From an uncultured Bacteroidales bacterium (GTDB taxonomy: Bacteria; Bacteroidota; Bacteroidia; Bacteroidales; Paludibacteraceae), in contig CACXPH010000021.1 of assembly GCA_902769535.1 (NCBI GenBank), forward strand, positions 430 to 35,125: a DNA stretch of 34,696 nucleotides, read 5' to 3'. Of this stretch, positions 25,583-34,696 are shown in pieces. Position numbers and translations under genes: made by a program. The notes below the pieces were generated by a model. That model made no database searches and was not told the origin of the DNA. It saw only the letters and a program-made list of their open reading frames with translations. Position 1 is the first letter of the stretch, and the number at the start of each line of letters is the position of its first letter.

Positions 25583-27439
25583 TTACTTCACTTCTATCCG
25601 TATCGTTTCGTTCGCACCCTTGAGGGCATATACACCCGTTTGAAGGACAACGGAATGAGTAGCGTTTGCCATCTGGTGCCAATTCTCAATGGGAGCTAGG
25701 CTTGCAATATTATCGGGTTCTCCCGAATAGATCGCCAAGTCTTGTTCGACTGCCACACGGATGATATATTGCTGTCCTTGAGCCGTCGGCTCGCCATCGC
25801 AAGCAACAGAAATGGTAGCCGCCGGATACACCTCCGGCTCAGGATCCACTTCCTCGGGAGCGTTAGAAGTCACCGTTATCTTCGCTTTCGCATTCGAATA
25901 GAATCGGATATACAAATACCCATCCGGATCCACATAGGACGCCCAGGAATCAACCGTTGCCTGAACAATAGTAGTAGTTCCTTTCTTAGGGGCGCTGCCC
26001 GCATAGAACACCCGGCCGGAATTTGTATTCGGCACCTCGCACGTATCTGCGATATAGAACGGACAGGCCGCTTGCGTGCTAGACCACGCCACAGTCATAT
26101 CTCCCCCCCTCAGTTCCTCGAAATACAGGCTGTAGATAGTTTTCGATTTGGAAGCGACTTCAAACTGCTTACCTAGCTGAATACGCTCCGCTTTATTCAC
26201 ACAATCAGACGGAGTCCAGAGCATTGGCAGGATAGTGGTGTTTTCCGTACATTCAAAACGAATATACAGATAACTATCATCCGGCCGTTTATGAGTCCAA
26301 ATAGAAGCCATGTCAGACTCCATCAGACTTAACTCATGCCCTGTATCTGTTTTATCGAACTGATAGGTGACAAACGCATCCTTAAGATAGAAATCCGGTT
26401 TGTTACCGATATACATCTTGAAGATATGATTAGTTGGAGTCGTGAATTGCATCGCTTTCACCCAACTACTCGGCATCGCATATACTTGGGATGTATCGTT
26501 GCGGTAGACATTCGCCTTTGTTCCATATTTCAGCAAGGTCGCGCCGCCGGCAGGAGGTGGAGACGGTATTTTCTCTACCTTCATCACGCCCGGTTCGGTA
26601 CTATAGAACTTTGCGAAATACATACCCGCATCATTCGGGTAATTCTTCTGGTCAGAGACATACTGCATCAACAGTTCGCTGGATACTTTCGCCATTCCAC
26701 CGGGCTGTATGGTTACCTTATCAATGATAACATCATCATTTCCCGTTGGATCGAAATCGCATTTATTACCCACCGCCATGGTACAAGCTTGGGTACCTTG
26801 CCATACATAGCGTATAGAATCATACTGCCATTGCACATAAGGCACAATCACATGGCGATCCCCATCATATGGCTGTACATTTACCGTATCTCCTAAGTGC
26901 ATAAACTTAGGTCCGTCCATACAGTTACCGAACGCATCGGGCTCCATCGATAACTCACCTGCGCCGGAGAATACGACGCGAATATATACCGGTACGCTAT
27001 AGTCGATACCCTGGGAGTACAACATATCACGGTAGAACTCGCCGAACTCCACCAGATATCTCGGTCTGTTCTGTTCGTCATATCCAAGAGAAGGTATCTG
27101 CTTGTACGGCAGAGAGATATAAGCACTATTAGCGGAGCAGAATAGACTACAGAGAATCGGATCTTCATATACACCTGGTGTACAGCCGAAGTCTAAATAC
27201 AACTCCGGAGCCGCCTGATTGGGATTGTTAGGATAGAACGCAATGGCCAAAGGCAGATCGATAGTATTCGCCACATACCATTTCTCTCCCGCTTTCGTTA
27301 TAGTCGCGCTATAGTTTTTGCTCAACACAATCGGATTGGAGCAGCTCGAACCCTGTTGCGCGGACATAGGCGCGCATACGCACACTAGCGCGAGCGCTAA
27401 TAATAAGGAGTATCGAATTATTTTATTTTTTTGTTTCAT
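25583..27439 (-). CDS. Secreted protein with repeated beta-sandwich-like modules
   Basis: 618 residues with a long hydrophobic signal peptide (IIRYSLLLALALVCVCAPMSAQ). Three or four modules recur, with the pattern C..A..I.LG......Y.........M.V.....AC.......C....N followed by a segment ending GYLYIRFYS. The architecture resembles the modules of the 2060-residue protein. The C-terminus (GVYALKGANETIRIEVK) is strand-like and could be a sorting tail, but it does not match the short motif of the neighbours. The start is set at 27439: an in-frame ATG at 27466 overlaps the promoter's -7 box (27464-27471) and cannot be used from it. The gene has its own promoter. Function unknown. Confidence 0.8.
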   Translation of the reverse strand: MKQKNKIIRYSLLLALALVCVCAPMSAQQGSSCSNPIVLSKNYSATITKAGEKWYVANTIDLPLAIAFYPNNPNQAAPELYLDFGCTPGVYEDPILCSLFCSANSAYISLPYKQIPSLGYDEQNRPRYLVEFGEFYRDMLYSQGIDYSVPVYIRVVFSGAGELSMEPDAFGNCMDGPKFMHLGDTVNVQPYDGDRHVIVPYVQWQYDSIRYVWQGTQACTMAVGNKCDFDPTGNDDVIIDKVTIQPGGMAKVSSELLMQYVSDQKNYPNDAGMYFAKFYSTEPGVMKVEKIPSPPPAGGATLLKYGTKANVYRNDTSQVYAMPSSWVKAMQFTTPTNHIFKMYIGNKPDFYLKDAFVTYQFDKTDTGHELSLMESDMASIWTHKRPDDSYLYIRFECTENTTILPMLWTPSDCVNKAERIQLGKQFEVASKSKTIYSLYFEELRGGDMTVAWSSTQAACPFYIADTCEVPNTNSGRVFYAGSAPKKGTTTIVQATVDSWASYVDPDGYLYIRFYSNAKAKITVTSNAPEEVDPEPEVYPAATISVACDGEPTAQGQQYIIRVAVEQDLAIYSGEPDNIASLAPIENWHQMANATHSVVLQTGVYALKGANETIRIEVK

Positions 27440-27463
27440 TTGATTCTTGCACACTTTTGCGTG

Positions 27464-27495
27464 CAAAAGTACTGCTTTTTTTTGACATATGCAAA
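27464..27495 (-). promoter_or_regulatory. Promoter of the 618-residue protein gene
   Basis: Minus-strand -7 TACTTTTG (27464-27471), 20 nt, -33 TTTG (27492-27495). It fixes the start codon at 27439. Confidence 0.85.
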
Positions 27496-27529
27496 TAAAA
27501 AGCGCAGATTTATGAAATTAAACGAAAAA

Positions 27530-27567
27530 TTATAACAAAAGCAGGCCGAAACCTGCTTTCGTTATAA
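27530..27567 (-). terminator. Terminator after the 51-residue peptide gene
   Basis: Arms 27530-27545 and 27552-27567 match at 15 of 16 positions around a 6-nt loop. The minus-strand stem ends in TTATAATTTTT. It closes the transcript of the giant gene plus the peptide. Confidence 0.85.
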
Positions 27568-27583
27568 TAACCTTCAAGTGAGA

Positions 27584-27739
27584 TTAGAACACCTGCACGG
27601 AGTCGTTGCCTAATGCCGGCACTTTACGGCCAGGAGCGCTAAACGGATCCTTAGGCATGCTGGCCTCACCGAAAGCCTGCATTACTACTGTGTTTACGTT
27701 CATTACCTCTGTGAGAGGACTAATATATTGCTTTTTCAT
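27584..27739 (-). CDS. 51-residue small protein
   Basis: A 51-codon ORF (starts MKKQYISPLTEVMNVNT, ends LGNDSVQVF) lies 39 nt after the 2190-residue gene and just before a terminator, so it is the second gene of that transcript. It has no signal peptide or membrane segment. The MKK.YISP..EV..V start followed by a short variable Gly/Pro/Asp-rich tail resembles small proteins I associate with Bacteroidales genomes. The layout of a conserved head and a variable tail is also seen in peptide precursors. No modification enzyme is visible here. Function unknown. Confidence 0.7.
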   Translation of the reverse strand: MKKQYISPLTEVMNVNTVVMQAFGEASMPKDPFSAPGRKVPALGNDSVQVF

Positions 27740-27778
27740 ATCTTCTTTAATTCATTAATTCATTAATTCTCTCATTCT

Positions 27779-30700
27779 TTACTTAACTAACTGACCATCG
27801 ATCGTGTAAACATTCTCTCCACGGATGATGAAGACCTTATCGTTGATGATCACTTTCTTAATCTCGCCTTGTGCATCTACGACTGCTTCATCCACACCGG
27901 TAGCTACAGACGGACTCTTGCGGGCACTCAGACGCAGACCATAGGACTTATTCGTGCCGGCTGCCAACTCAACGGCATACTCGCTGCTGCTTAGGTTCCA
28001 GATGGCTTCGCCGTTCAGCGTGAGGTAAACCGCATATTCGTCATCCGGCTCAGAAACAAGACTGAGGGTATATTGACCAGCTTTCGGAGCATAGATGTTA
28101 ACAGGGAACTCAGCTACTCCGTCCATAGGAGCGGTAGTGTTCAGACCCAAGTTCACATCATAACGCTTAATCCATATTTGCGGTTTCTTGGTACTCATAC
28201 CGAACTTCGACAAGTCATGACCGATAATGTATTGGTCCTCTTTGTCCTCTTCCGGCAGGACATAAACACTTCCTCCCTTGGTTGTCTCATTGGCAATAGA
28301 CACATGATAGTAGTCACTCAACGAGAGATACTCTTTATCGGTTGCTTTAGCAGTACGGCGCGCCGGAGCGGCTACTGGACTAATCGGCGCTGCCGAAGAC
28401 GGGTTCACATCTACGGTGCTTGTGTTATTTACTTGTACATAAACCGCTTTACCTACAATGAAGCTCTTTCCGTTGATATCGTACTCATCATAGCCATCAC
28501 TTCCTATCTCTCCACCATCGTGTACATAACCTACAGTAGGACCGGCATTCATCGATGCATGGTAAGCCATCGGGTTGGCAATCGCATTGATACCCTGATC
28601 TGCTCCTGAGCCTGCTCCGGATACATTCACCGTGCCGGTGAAGAGCACCGGTGTTCCTGTTGCTTTTGCAAAACGGATGGTGTTCACATGGCTGGTGAAG
28701 GCAATCATATAACCCTGACCCGGCGTTAGTATATGCGCATTATGCTCCACGTATTCCCAGCAATGCGATCCTGCGCCTTGGGATGCACGTTTCGCGGTGT
28801 TATACCAGATGATATCATAGTCGCGACCGAGCACTAACGTACGACCGGACTCTACTTCCGTCAGCGGAGTAGCATCCAGATCCACTGCCCAAGGCACACC
28901 GAAGGCATGCCAGTGACGTGCATCGGTGTTGAGCGTCAAGTCAAAGTACGCATTCCCAGTAACCGTAAGGTTTTCTGCTTTCAGTAATTGACCAGATTCG
29001 CCCGCTGATGCTTGGAGAATTAAATTCGGGACGGTAGTAGGTTTTTTAACCTCCACACCCTCGTTCAATCCCACTACCAAATTTTGCTCCTTGATTACTG
29101 CTCTATACGTTTTGTTTACAGTTATCGAAGTAGTAAAGTTTGCCGGTTCAGTTATATCTTCATATACATCACCGTTTTTAATCTGCCATTTTACGAACTC
29201 ATATCCCAAATTCGGGACAACACTTATCTGTACAGCATGATCATCTGCATTATAATCATACGTACCTGCACCTGTGAATGCACAAACCGCATCATTGTTA
29301 CTGAGCAACGTGAGAGTGTATTTATTCTTTGTCGGTGTAAAAGTAGCCTTATAGTTGGCATCTCCCACAACGGTTTGTATCTGCGGTGTCCATGCGAAGG
29401 AATAAGACCATTCGGCGGTATTCGCTTTCGTTGGAGTTTTGGAGCACAGCGGTGTTGCACCATAGGGCAATACAAGCGTTTCCAAAACATCGCCTGCTAC
29501 CGCCGGATTACCATTCTCTTTCACGAATTTGATGGTATAAGGTCTGCGCTGCGAAGCATATTGCGCAGTATAAATAGTCGGCGCAGTAGGAGCCGGCAGA
29601 ACGTCCGTCGGCGCAAAATCACGCGCTTCGCCATCAATAATGGCACGCCAGCCGGTGAACGTATAGACGTTCTCTGTTGTCAGCTCTGTTTCCTCAGCAG
29701 CTGAAGTAAAGGCCTTCTCCGGCGTTGCGCCATCGTAAATCACAGAGGGCTCTGCATCCAGACGAACCTCATAAACTGCATCCTCGATGCCACCTGTTTT
29801 CTTGAGCAGCGTACCGTCGTTGTTGACGAAGGAGACAGGATAAGTCTCCGGCAGTTCCTCAATCCATGTAGCAGTATAGGTTTGGGTACCGATTACGGGT
29901 CGGAGAGCAGGTTCCCACTGGAGGATATAACCTTTCTGGCTCGGTACGTTCTCGCACACAGGCACTTCGCCATAGGGCACGAGATGGCTCTCTATCAGTT
30001 TGCCGCCGTTCTCGCAGAAAGTAATTGTATATTCACGCGGCGAAGCACTGAACACCGCCGTATAAGTCACATCGCCCGTTACTTTGCCTAACTCCGGCTG
30101 CCAGCCTACGAAACTATAGGTAGAGTCTATATCGTTTGCACGTGTCGGATTGGCTAAACCATTAAACTCGGCTATCGTACCATAAGGAACATAATACGAA
30201 TTCACTAATGTACCATCGGATTCGGCTGTCGGGATGATGGTGTCGTTGTAGTTCTTCCATGTAATCAGACATGTCTTTTCCATCCAATCTTTTTCTGAAT
30301 TATCATAGTAATAGTACATGTCGTTCTTCTCACAGTAATAGAGACTATCCTTCAACACTACTTCCCACCATTGGCATCCGTTGTCCTTCAAAATGAACAA
30401 GCGTCCTGCTCCGTTGGCATCACTATAGGTATGATCCTTATTGCCGACTATCTTGTTATTCTCCATTTTTGCATCCAGTGCGACATACTCACTCGGCTTG
30501 GCATAGTAGGTGTCGTAATTATCCTTCATGAAGCAATAATTATCATCGACTACCTTGAGAATCGTCCATTTGCCATCCATATAGCAGTAGGCATCATCGG
30601 CTTTCGCTTCCTCAGTCGGTGCTGGCTCTCCGTTGCCGTTACGCAACTTGACGGAAGTGAAGGTGATAGGTATATACTGGTCTTGACTGTTTCCTATCCC

Positions 30701-33700
30701 GTTAATCTGATAAACCGTACGTTCACCGGCTTCAGACGCATTATCGCTGAAGATAAAGGTACCCGCATCCGCATCCGTTGAATAGATATTCACAGCATGC
30801 TCGGAAGAATACACATAACCTTTCTCCGTATCAAACGTACCATGGACAAAGATTGCCGTATCGTTGAACTGAGTGAGGTTAGAGATTGCACCAAGGCGCA
30901 CGGTAGGTCTGCCGTTTTCGGCACCTTTATCAGCCCAACTTGGTGAATAGTTCACCACCTTGGTGTATGTGCTCCCTTCCGGGTCATAGGCGTAAGTATC
31001 CCAGTCTTCTTTACCGAATACATAAAGTGCTCCGGTATAATATACACGGTCTTCATCATTATTCTGCTTCGCTTCATATTCCTCATCGCTCATGGATACC
31101 GTTACACGCGCTTCCTTATCCACCTCCACGTTCGCACCCGGGAGCAAGCAGGTATTCTGCTCAAAGCCCATTGAACCGGACAAGAGATGGATCTTCATGT
31201 TATTGGTAATCGGCAGGTCAAACTTGGCTGAGTTCAATTTGACAGGAAGCGTGTAACCCATCAATGACAACTCTTTCATATCAATTACCATCGAACCGAT
31301 GTTAGCGCCACTATTGATCTCATAGGTCTGTACATCCCTGTCTACATCATACCATTTGCGCACCCATGTGTTATCCGCATCGGCACCACGATCCATTAAG
31401 AAGATTGCTTCATCATCTTCATTCAAACCTATAATCTTGATATCGGGAGCCGCCATAGCGATATTGATTTTTTTGTTACCTCCCAGACTAATTCCTTCCG
31501 ACACCGTAGCACATGTAGAAAGAACTGCGCCCGGATGGTATTTCACCGGCGATTCTACATTCTGGATGAAATACTGGGTAACCGGGAAGATTTTCTTGTC
31601 GCTATAATCGCCCACATTTAATGGGAAATCGCTTGGCACCAAACCGGTAATAGCTACTGAAGTGAAAGCCCCTTTCCAATCGCCCATCTGGAACATCTCT
31701 CGAACCGTTGCGCCACGACGCGCATCCGTTTCTCCTTTACCGGTCATATATCCCCAAGCGCGTAACTCGGCTCCTTCCGAGAGGGTCATGTGACTACCTT
31801 CCTCCATCACCAGACGTCCGTAAGGTCCGTGAGGATAACTGTTGTAGGCCTTGTTAGTGGAGAACTGGGTTCCGGTCATCTCAATCTGACCATGTACCTC
31901 CATATTCACACCCGATGCGAAAGTAAGACGACGGTACTCCGTCGGCACCTCATAATCAATCCGATCAGCATCGTTTGACACGACACGCGGACATACCGGA
32001 TTGGCTTCTTTTGCTTGCGAGTCGCTCATCGGGATAACCAGCGTTGCTTTTTTCGGCAAGGTATAATAACCGGCAGGAAGCACCTCATCACGGAGCATAA
32101 AAATAATCAACTCCTCCTCCGGATAGTTGTTGGCATACGACAGGGCTGCTTTGAGAGATGGGTATCCAGTAGAACCAATACGGCATGCAGGCACAAATTC
32201 AGCAGGATTAGCATTATCAGCTACGGCTATATACCGATAGCCGTCTATGTAATCCTGACTGCCCTTGACAACACTATAGTTGCGATAAGTGGGGTGATCA
32301 AACGATGTTTCAAAACGATCGTCTTCCGTAAAGAACTTCTCCGTCTGGCAGGTACCGGACTTGAATGTAAAATTGGAATAGTCCACGCCGAATACAGCAG
32401 GGTTATTGGTCTCTCCGGATGTATTATCCGTATATTTACCGTCAAACCTACCACCATTGATAGTAATACTTCCTGCCATGATAGCTACCGGGAAGGAAAA
32501 CATATTATTCGGTGACTTGGCACGAACGGTAGCACCTTTGTTCACCGTCAGGGTACCACCGAATCCCGCCAGCGCAGAAACGGCATAGGCACGATCGGCG
32601 TTCGTAGCCTCCGCATACAAATCACCGCCATTAACCGTAACCGTACTACCGGCTGCCACATGTACTGCATAGGCATTGGTCCAAGTAGCAATCGCAGCAG
32701 GGGTTAAGTTTCCATTGAATTCACAGGTACCGTCTTCTTCTTTCGCCAACGCGGACAACGAACCACCGTCAATAGTGGTCGTAGAACCGTCTAAAGCATA
32801 GACCGCCATCGCATTATTAAAGCCTGCTTCAGCTCGAACAGAGCCATCACGGATGATAACCGTACCTTCGTTGTAGATACCGAAAGCGTTCGGACCGGCA
32901 GAAGTAGCCGTAATCGTAGCACCATCTTGGATGAGGGTAGCGTCCGCATCTACTTTGACAGCCGCAGTTTGGGCTGCCTCACCATACGTAGTCAAAGCGT
33001 TTTCGGATGCAATCGTACCACCATTGAGAACCAATGTTCCCGCAGCAACCTCTACACCAAGACCTCCCATGACACCAAACCCACCAACTGCCGGAGCTGC
33101 TTGAATAGCACCACCTTGTTTATTGTAAGCCAAAGTTACTGTTTTGCCATCGGCATTGATTTTCAATACCGGTTGACCTACCATGCCTATTGCATTAGCG
33201 GCGCTCAATGTATAGCCATTCAAGTCCAACGTCATCGTATTGGTTAATACAACCGAACTGGACACTGCAACATCCTTCAGTAAGGTCAACACTACGTCCC
33301 CACTAGCGCCATTAGCAGCACTCACAGCCTGAGCCAAAGTCGGGTACTCCACCGGATCCGCATCACCGATCCGAACGGATGCTTCGTTGGCACTAACAGG
33401 ACGTGCCAAAACCGTCAATGGGATATTCAGCGCTGACGGATTAGTGCCCTGCATACTTACAGGAAGGGTAGCTTTATAAGTTCCTTCTGCAATTGCTTTT
33501 TTTGTCGTTACCGTAATAACCAGATGTGCACGTCCTTTTTGGGGATTGAGTATCTCAGAAGGGTTGGCTGCCAATGCCCATGACCATGCTACATCTTCGT
33601 TTTGATAGAAAGTAGTCATCGGCAAAGCGAAATCCGCATAACCCGGCTTGAGTTGCGACATATCGCCCTCTATATCCACCGACACATCAATCGTTGCCTG

Positions 33701-34351
33701 GCTACCCTCAGCGGTTCCTACCGAACCATTGTTCTTTACTACAGGATTAGAGAGGATATATTTCTTGAATACCGCATAGATATTATTCGGATTTGCCTGT
33801 ACATTTGCGTAAGCAGCAGCAATATCAGGTGTAGTACCATTACGCATGTATCCTTTGTTAACAGTATCTGCCAGCACCTTAAAATAAGCGCTCTCCGGAT
33901 GAGACTTATCCATCGCGGTATCCTGACGAGTGATTGCGGCTTCCGTAAAAGTCCAATCATAAAGATACGATCCCGGTACGCCCTGCGCATCAGCCTTGAA
34001 ATAAGCAAAGGGGGTCACAAAAACATGGTCACCCATTTTTATCAAGTCCGACTCTACGCTTTCAGCTGCGATAAGCGTACCACCAATAATCTGCGCGGTA
34101 TTTCCCATGTCGGTGTCGTATCGGCCTCCATTCAAATTCGTAGCCAACGAGTTATCAAACCCCTCTCCATGAATATCGATTAGGGTTAACTGAACCTCAC
34201 CTGCGCCGGCATCGACAGCACTCTGAGAAGCCGACTGGGCTTTGAGAGAGACCAGATAAACCGGCTGATCATCAGCCGCCCATGCACTACTCGTGACACC
34301 AATCAGAAAGGCACACGTAACAATCAAAAAAGATAAAAATTTGTTCTTCAT
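27779..34351 (-). CDS. Giant surface protein: beta-helix plus InlB-like repeats
   Basis: 2190 residues with a signal peptide (FLSFLIVTCAFLIGVTSSAWA). From about 330 to 700 lies a right-handed beta-helix-like region (YPTLAQAVSAANG...LTLDLNGYTLSA; many T/V/N turns). From about 1365 to 1730 lie several InlB/Listeria-Bacteroides-type repeats (TYTAVF, YTITFCENGGKL...VPYG, YTFTGWRAI, YKATFTP). A beta-sandwich region (WHAFGVPWAVDL) follows near 1800-1900. The last 26 residues (IINDKVFIIRGENVYTIDGQ) match the short tail motif of two neighbours. The start at 34351 is preceded by a 200-nt leader with an intrinsic terminator. It is a likely surface adhesin or host/polymer-interaction protein; the ligand is unknown. 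The long frame shows no stop or frameshift. Confidence 0.87.
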   Translation of the reverse strand: MKNKFLSFLIVTCAFLIGVTSSAWAADDQPVYLVSLKAQSASQSAVDAGAGEVQLTLIDIHGEGFDNSLATNLNGGRYDTDMGNTAQIIGGTLIAAESVESDLIKMGDHVFVTPFAYFKADAQGVPGSYLYDWTFTEAAITRQDTAMDKSHPESAYFKVLADTVNKGYMRNGTTPDIAAAYANVQANPNNIYAVFKKYILSNPVVKNNGSVGTAEGSQATIDVSVDIEGDMSQLKPGYADFALPMTTFYQNEDVAWSWALAANPSEILNPQKGRAHLVITVTTKKAIAEGTYKATLPVSMQGTNPSALNIPLTVLARPVSANEASVRIGDADPVEYPTLAQAVSAANGASGDVVLTLLKDVAVSSSVVLTNTMTLDLNGYTLSAANAIGMVGQPVLKINADGKTVTLAYNKQGGAIQAAPAVGGFGVMGGLGVEVAAGTLVLNGGTIASENALTTYGEAAQTAAVKVDADATLIQDGATITATSAGPNAFGIYNEGTVIIRDGSVRAEAGFNNAMAVYALDGSTTTIDGGSLSALAKEEDGTCEFNGNLTPAAIATWTNAYAVHVAAGSTVTVNGGDLYAEATNADRAYAVSALAGFGGTLTVNKGATVRAKSPNNMFSFPVAIMAGSITINGGRFDGKYTDNTSGETNNPAVFGVDYSNFTFKSGTCQTEKFFTEDDRFETSFDHPTYRNYSVVKGSQDYIDGYRYIAVADNANPAEFVPACRIGSTGYPSLKAALSYANNYPEEELIIFMLRDEVLPAGYYTLPKKATLVIPMSDSQAKEANPVCPRVVSNDADRIDYEVPTEYRRLTFASGVNMEVHGQIEMTGTQFSTNKAYNSYPHGPYGRLVMEEGSHMTLSEGAELRAWGYMTGKGETDARRGATVREMFQMGDWKGAFTSVAITGLVPSDFPLNVGDYSDKKIFPVTQYFIQNVESPVKYHPGAVLSTCATVSEGISLGGNKKINIAMAAPDIKIIGLNEDDEAIFLMDRGADADNTWVRKWYDVDRDVQTYEINSGANIGSMVIDMKELSLMGYTLPVKLNSAKFDLPITNNMKIHLLSGSMGFEQNTCLLPGANVEVDKEARVTVSMSDEEYEAKQNNDEDRVYYTGALYVFGKEDWDTYAYDPEGSTYTKVVNYSPSWADKGAENGRPTVRLGAISNLTQFNDTAIFVHGTFDTEKGYVYSSEHAVNIYSTDADAGTFIFSDNASEAGERTVYQINGIGNSQDQYIPITFTSVKLRNGNGEPAPTEEAKADDAYCYMDGKWTILKVVDDNYCFMKDNYDTYYAKPSEYVALDAKMENNKIVGNKDHTYSDANGAGRLFILKDNGCQWWEVVLKDSLYYCEKNDMYYYYDNSEKDWMEKTCLITWKNYNDTIIPTAESDGTLVNSYYVPYGTIAEFNGLANPTRANDIDSTYSFVGWQPELGKVTGDVTYTAVFSASPREYTITFCENGGKLIESHLVPYGEVPVCENVPSQKGYILQWEPALRPVIGTQTYTATWIEELPETYPVSFVNNDGTLLKKTGGIEDAVYEVRLDAEPSVIYDGATPEKAFTSAAEETELTTENVYTFTGWRAIIDGEARDFAPTDVLPAPTAPTIYTAQYASQRRPYTIKFVKENGNPAVAGDVLETLVLPYGATPLCSKTPTKANTAEWSYSFAWTPQIQTVVGDANYKATFTPTKNKYTLTLLSNNDAVCAFTGAGTYDYNADDHAVQISVVPNLGYEFVKWQIKNGDVYEDITEPANFTTSITVNKTYRAVIKEQNLVVGLNEGVEVKKPTTVPNLILQASAGESGQLLKAENLTVTGNAYFDLTLNTDARHWHAFGVPWAVDLDATPLTEVESGRTLVLGRDYDIIWYNTAKRASQGAGSHCWEYVEHNAHILTPGQGYMIAFTSHVNTIRFAKATGTPVLFTGTVNVSGAGSGADQGINAIANPMAYHASMNAGPTVGYVHDGGEIGSDGYDEYDINGKSFIVGKAVYVQVNNTSTVDVNPSSAAPISPVAAPARRTAKATDKEYLSLSDYYHVSIANETTKGGSVYVLPEEDKEDQYIIGHDLSKFGMSTKKPQIWIKRYDVNLGLNTTAPMDGVAEFPVNIYAPKAGQYTLSLVSEPDDEYAVYLTLNGEAIWNLSSSEYAVELAAGTNKSYGLRLSARKSPSVATGVDEAVVDAQGEIKKVIINDKVFIIRGENVYTIDGQLVK

Positions 34352-34377
34352 ATTATTTTGTTTTTATTACTACACAC

Positions 34378-34550
34378 AAAAAAAGCGAAACTACTCTCGT
34401 TAGTTCCGCATATCGGGGTCAGGTAATTTACAACTCAAAACAATAAAAAACGGAGTCCATAGAAGGACATCTGTCACCATGTTTCGGAGTTGAATGAATT
34501 TACCAGATTCGATATGCCAAAACTTAGTGCGATAGACGCTTTTTCTAAAT
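34378..34550 (-). ncRNA. Structured leader or small RNA upstream of the giant gene
   Basis: About 170 nt from the promoter to the terminator. A long helix is built from GCATATCG/CGATATGC (34510-34517 with 34408-34415), GGTAA/TTACC (34500-34504 with 34422-34426) and CAACTC/GAGTTG (34487-34492 with 34431-34436). It has an apical loop of about 50 nt containing GTCC/GGAC. The 3' strand of the outer helix shares two bases with the terminator stem. This could be a riboswitch-like attenuator or a stand-alone RNA. I cannot match it to a named family. Confidence 0.5.
34385..34409 (-). terminator. Intrinsic terminator inside the leader of the giant gene
   Basis: GCGGAACTA/TAGTTTCGC on the minus strand (34401-34409 with 34385-34393), with a 7-nt loop and one G-U pair, followed by seven T (34378-34384). 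It sits between the promoter and the ATG, so it must be bypassed for expression. Confidence 0.85.
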
Positions 34551-34556
34551 CCGCTG

Positions 34557-34588
34557 CAAAGGTACAACAAAAAAATCAATTGTACAAA
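34557..34588 (-). promoter_or_regulatory. Promoter of the giant surface gene
   Basis: Minus-strand -7 TACCTTTG (34557-34564), 20 nt, -33 TTTG (34585-34588). A perfect dyad ATATTTCG/CGAAATAT (34588-34595, 34604-34611) directly abuts the -33 box and may be an operator. Confidence 0.8.
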
Positions 34589-34696
34589 TATTTCGGCAAA
34601 AAACGAAATATGCTTGCATAATTTTGTTGTTTTGACAAAATGGTTGTCAGTTGCAGGATACTGCGACTGTACCTTCGAAGGGTTCCCTCTCAGGGT
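34589..34696. other. Non-coding right edge with inverted repeats
   Basis: No ORF is visible. Besides the dyad next to the promoter, a 9-bp hairpin CAGTTGCAG/CTGCGACTG (34648-34656, 34661-34669; one wobble on the plus strand) is present, followed by the palindrome CCTTCGAAGG. These may belong to the end of a gene outside the window. Confidence 0.5.

Noticed and set aside
34378-34550. Known riboswitch (TPP, cobalamin, SAM, c-di-GMP) or SRP/6S RNA
   Set aside because: None of the core motifs of those RNAs could be found; size is near that of 6S RNA, but the fold has several separate loops and no clear central bubble.

Overview
The window comes from a member of the Bacteroidota, most likely an uncultured Bacteroidales that uses type IX secretion (T9SS). 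Four things support this. Nine promoters follow the Bacteroidetes pattern (TTTG, 20 nt, TAnnTTTG), all with exactly 20 nt between boxes. Shine-Dalgarno sequences are almost absent. A PorW/SprE-type T9SS lipoprotein is present, and one giant secreted protein carries a T9SS sorting domain. Species cannot be read from the sequence.

Layout. (1) 1-1436: the 5' part of a secreted-protein gene and a short AraC-type regulator. Their two promoters carry near-identical dyads at the same distance. (2) 1477-1613: a structured minus-strand RNA ending in a strong terminator. (3) 1782-5192: a sugar operon, yhcH-like, glgB, nagB. It is divergent from (4) 5299-7317, an M13 metallopeptidase lipoprotein, through interlocked promoters. 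(5) 7369-8611: a greA-HIT operon preceded by a structured leader and a 32-codon ORF. (6) 8656-10342: miaB, then a divergent tRNA-Pro(GGG) whose 3' end and terminator are tandemly repeated with a 99-bp period. (7) 10345-25506: a minus-strand unit of about 15 kb with one recognised promoter. It encodes two repeat-rich surface proteins, a 2060-residue T9SS cargo, a barrel-like outer-membrane protein, TsaB and PorW/SprE. (8) 25583-34696: a second cell-surface block with a 618-residue secreted protein, a 51-residue peptide and a 2190-residue beta-helix/InlB-like protein behind a terminator-containing leader.

How the genes may work together. The right half looks like a cell-surface programme in which a T9SS component is co-transcribed with probable T9SS cargo, and a tRNA-modification gene (tsaB) is embedded in the same unit. 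The left half holds housekeeping genes in which RNA structure is prominent. The most unusual signals are the paired dyads near the AraC gene, the frame-breaking 7-bp tandem repeats inside miaB and tsaB, the three structured minus-strand RNAs, and the 99-bp tRNA-end repeats.
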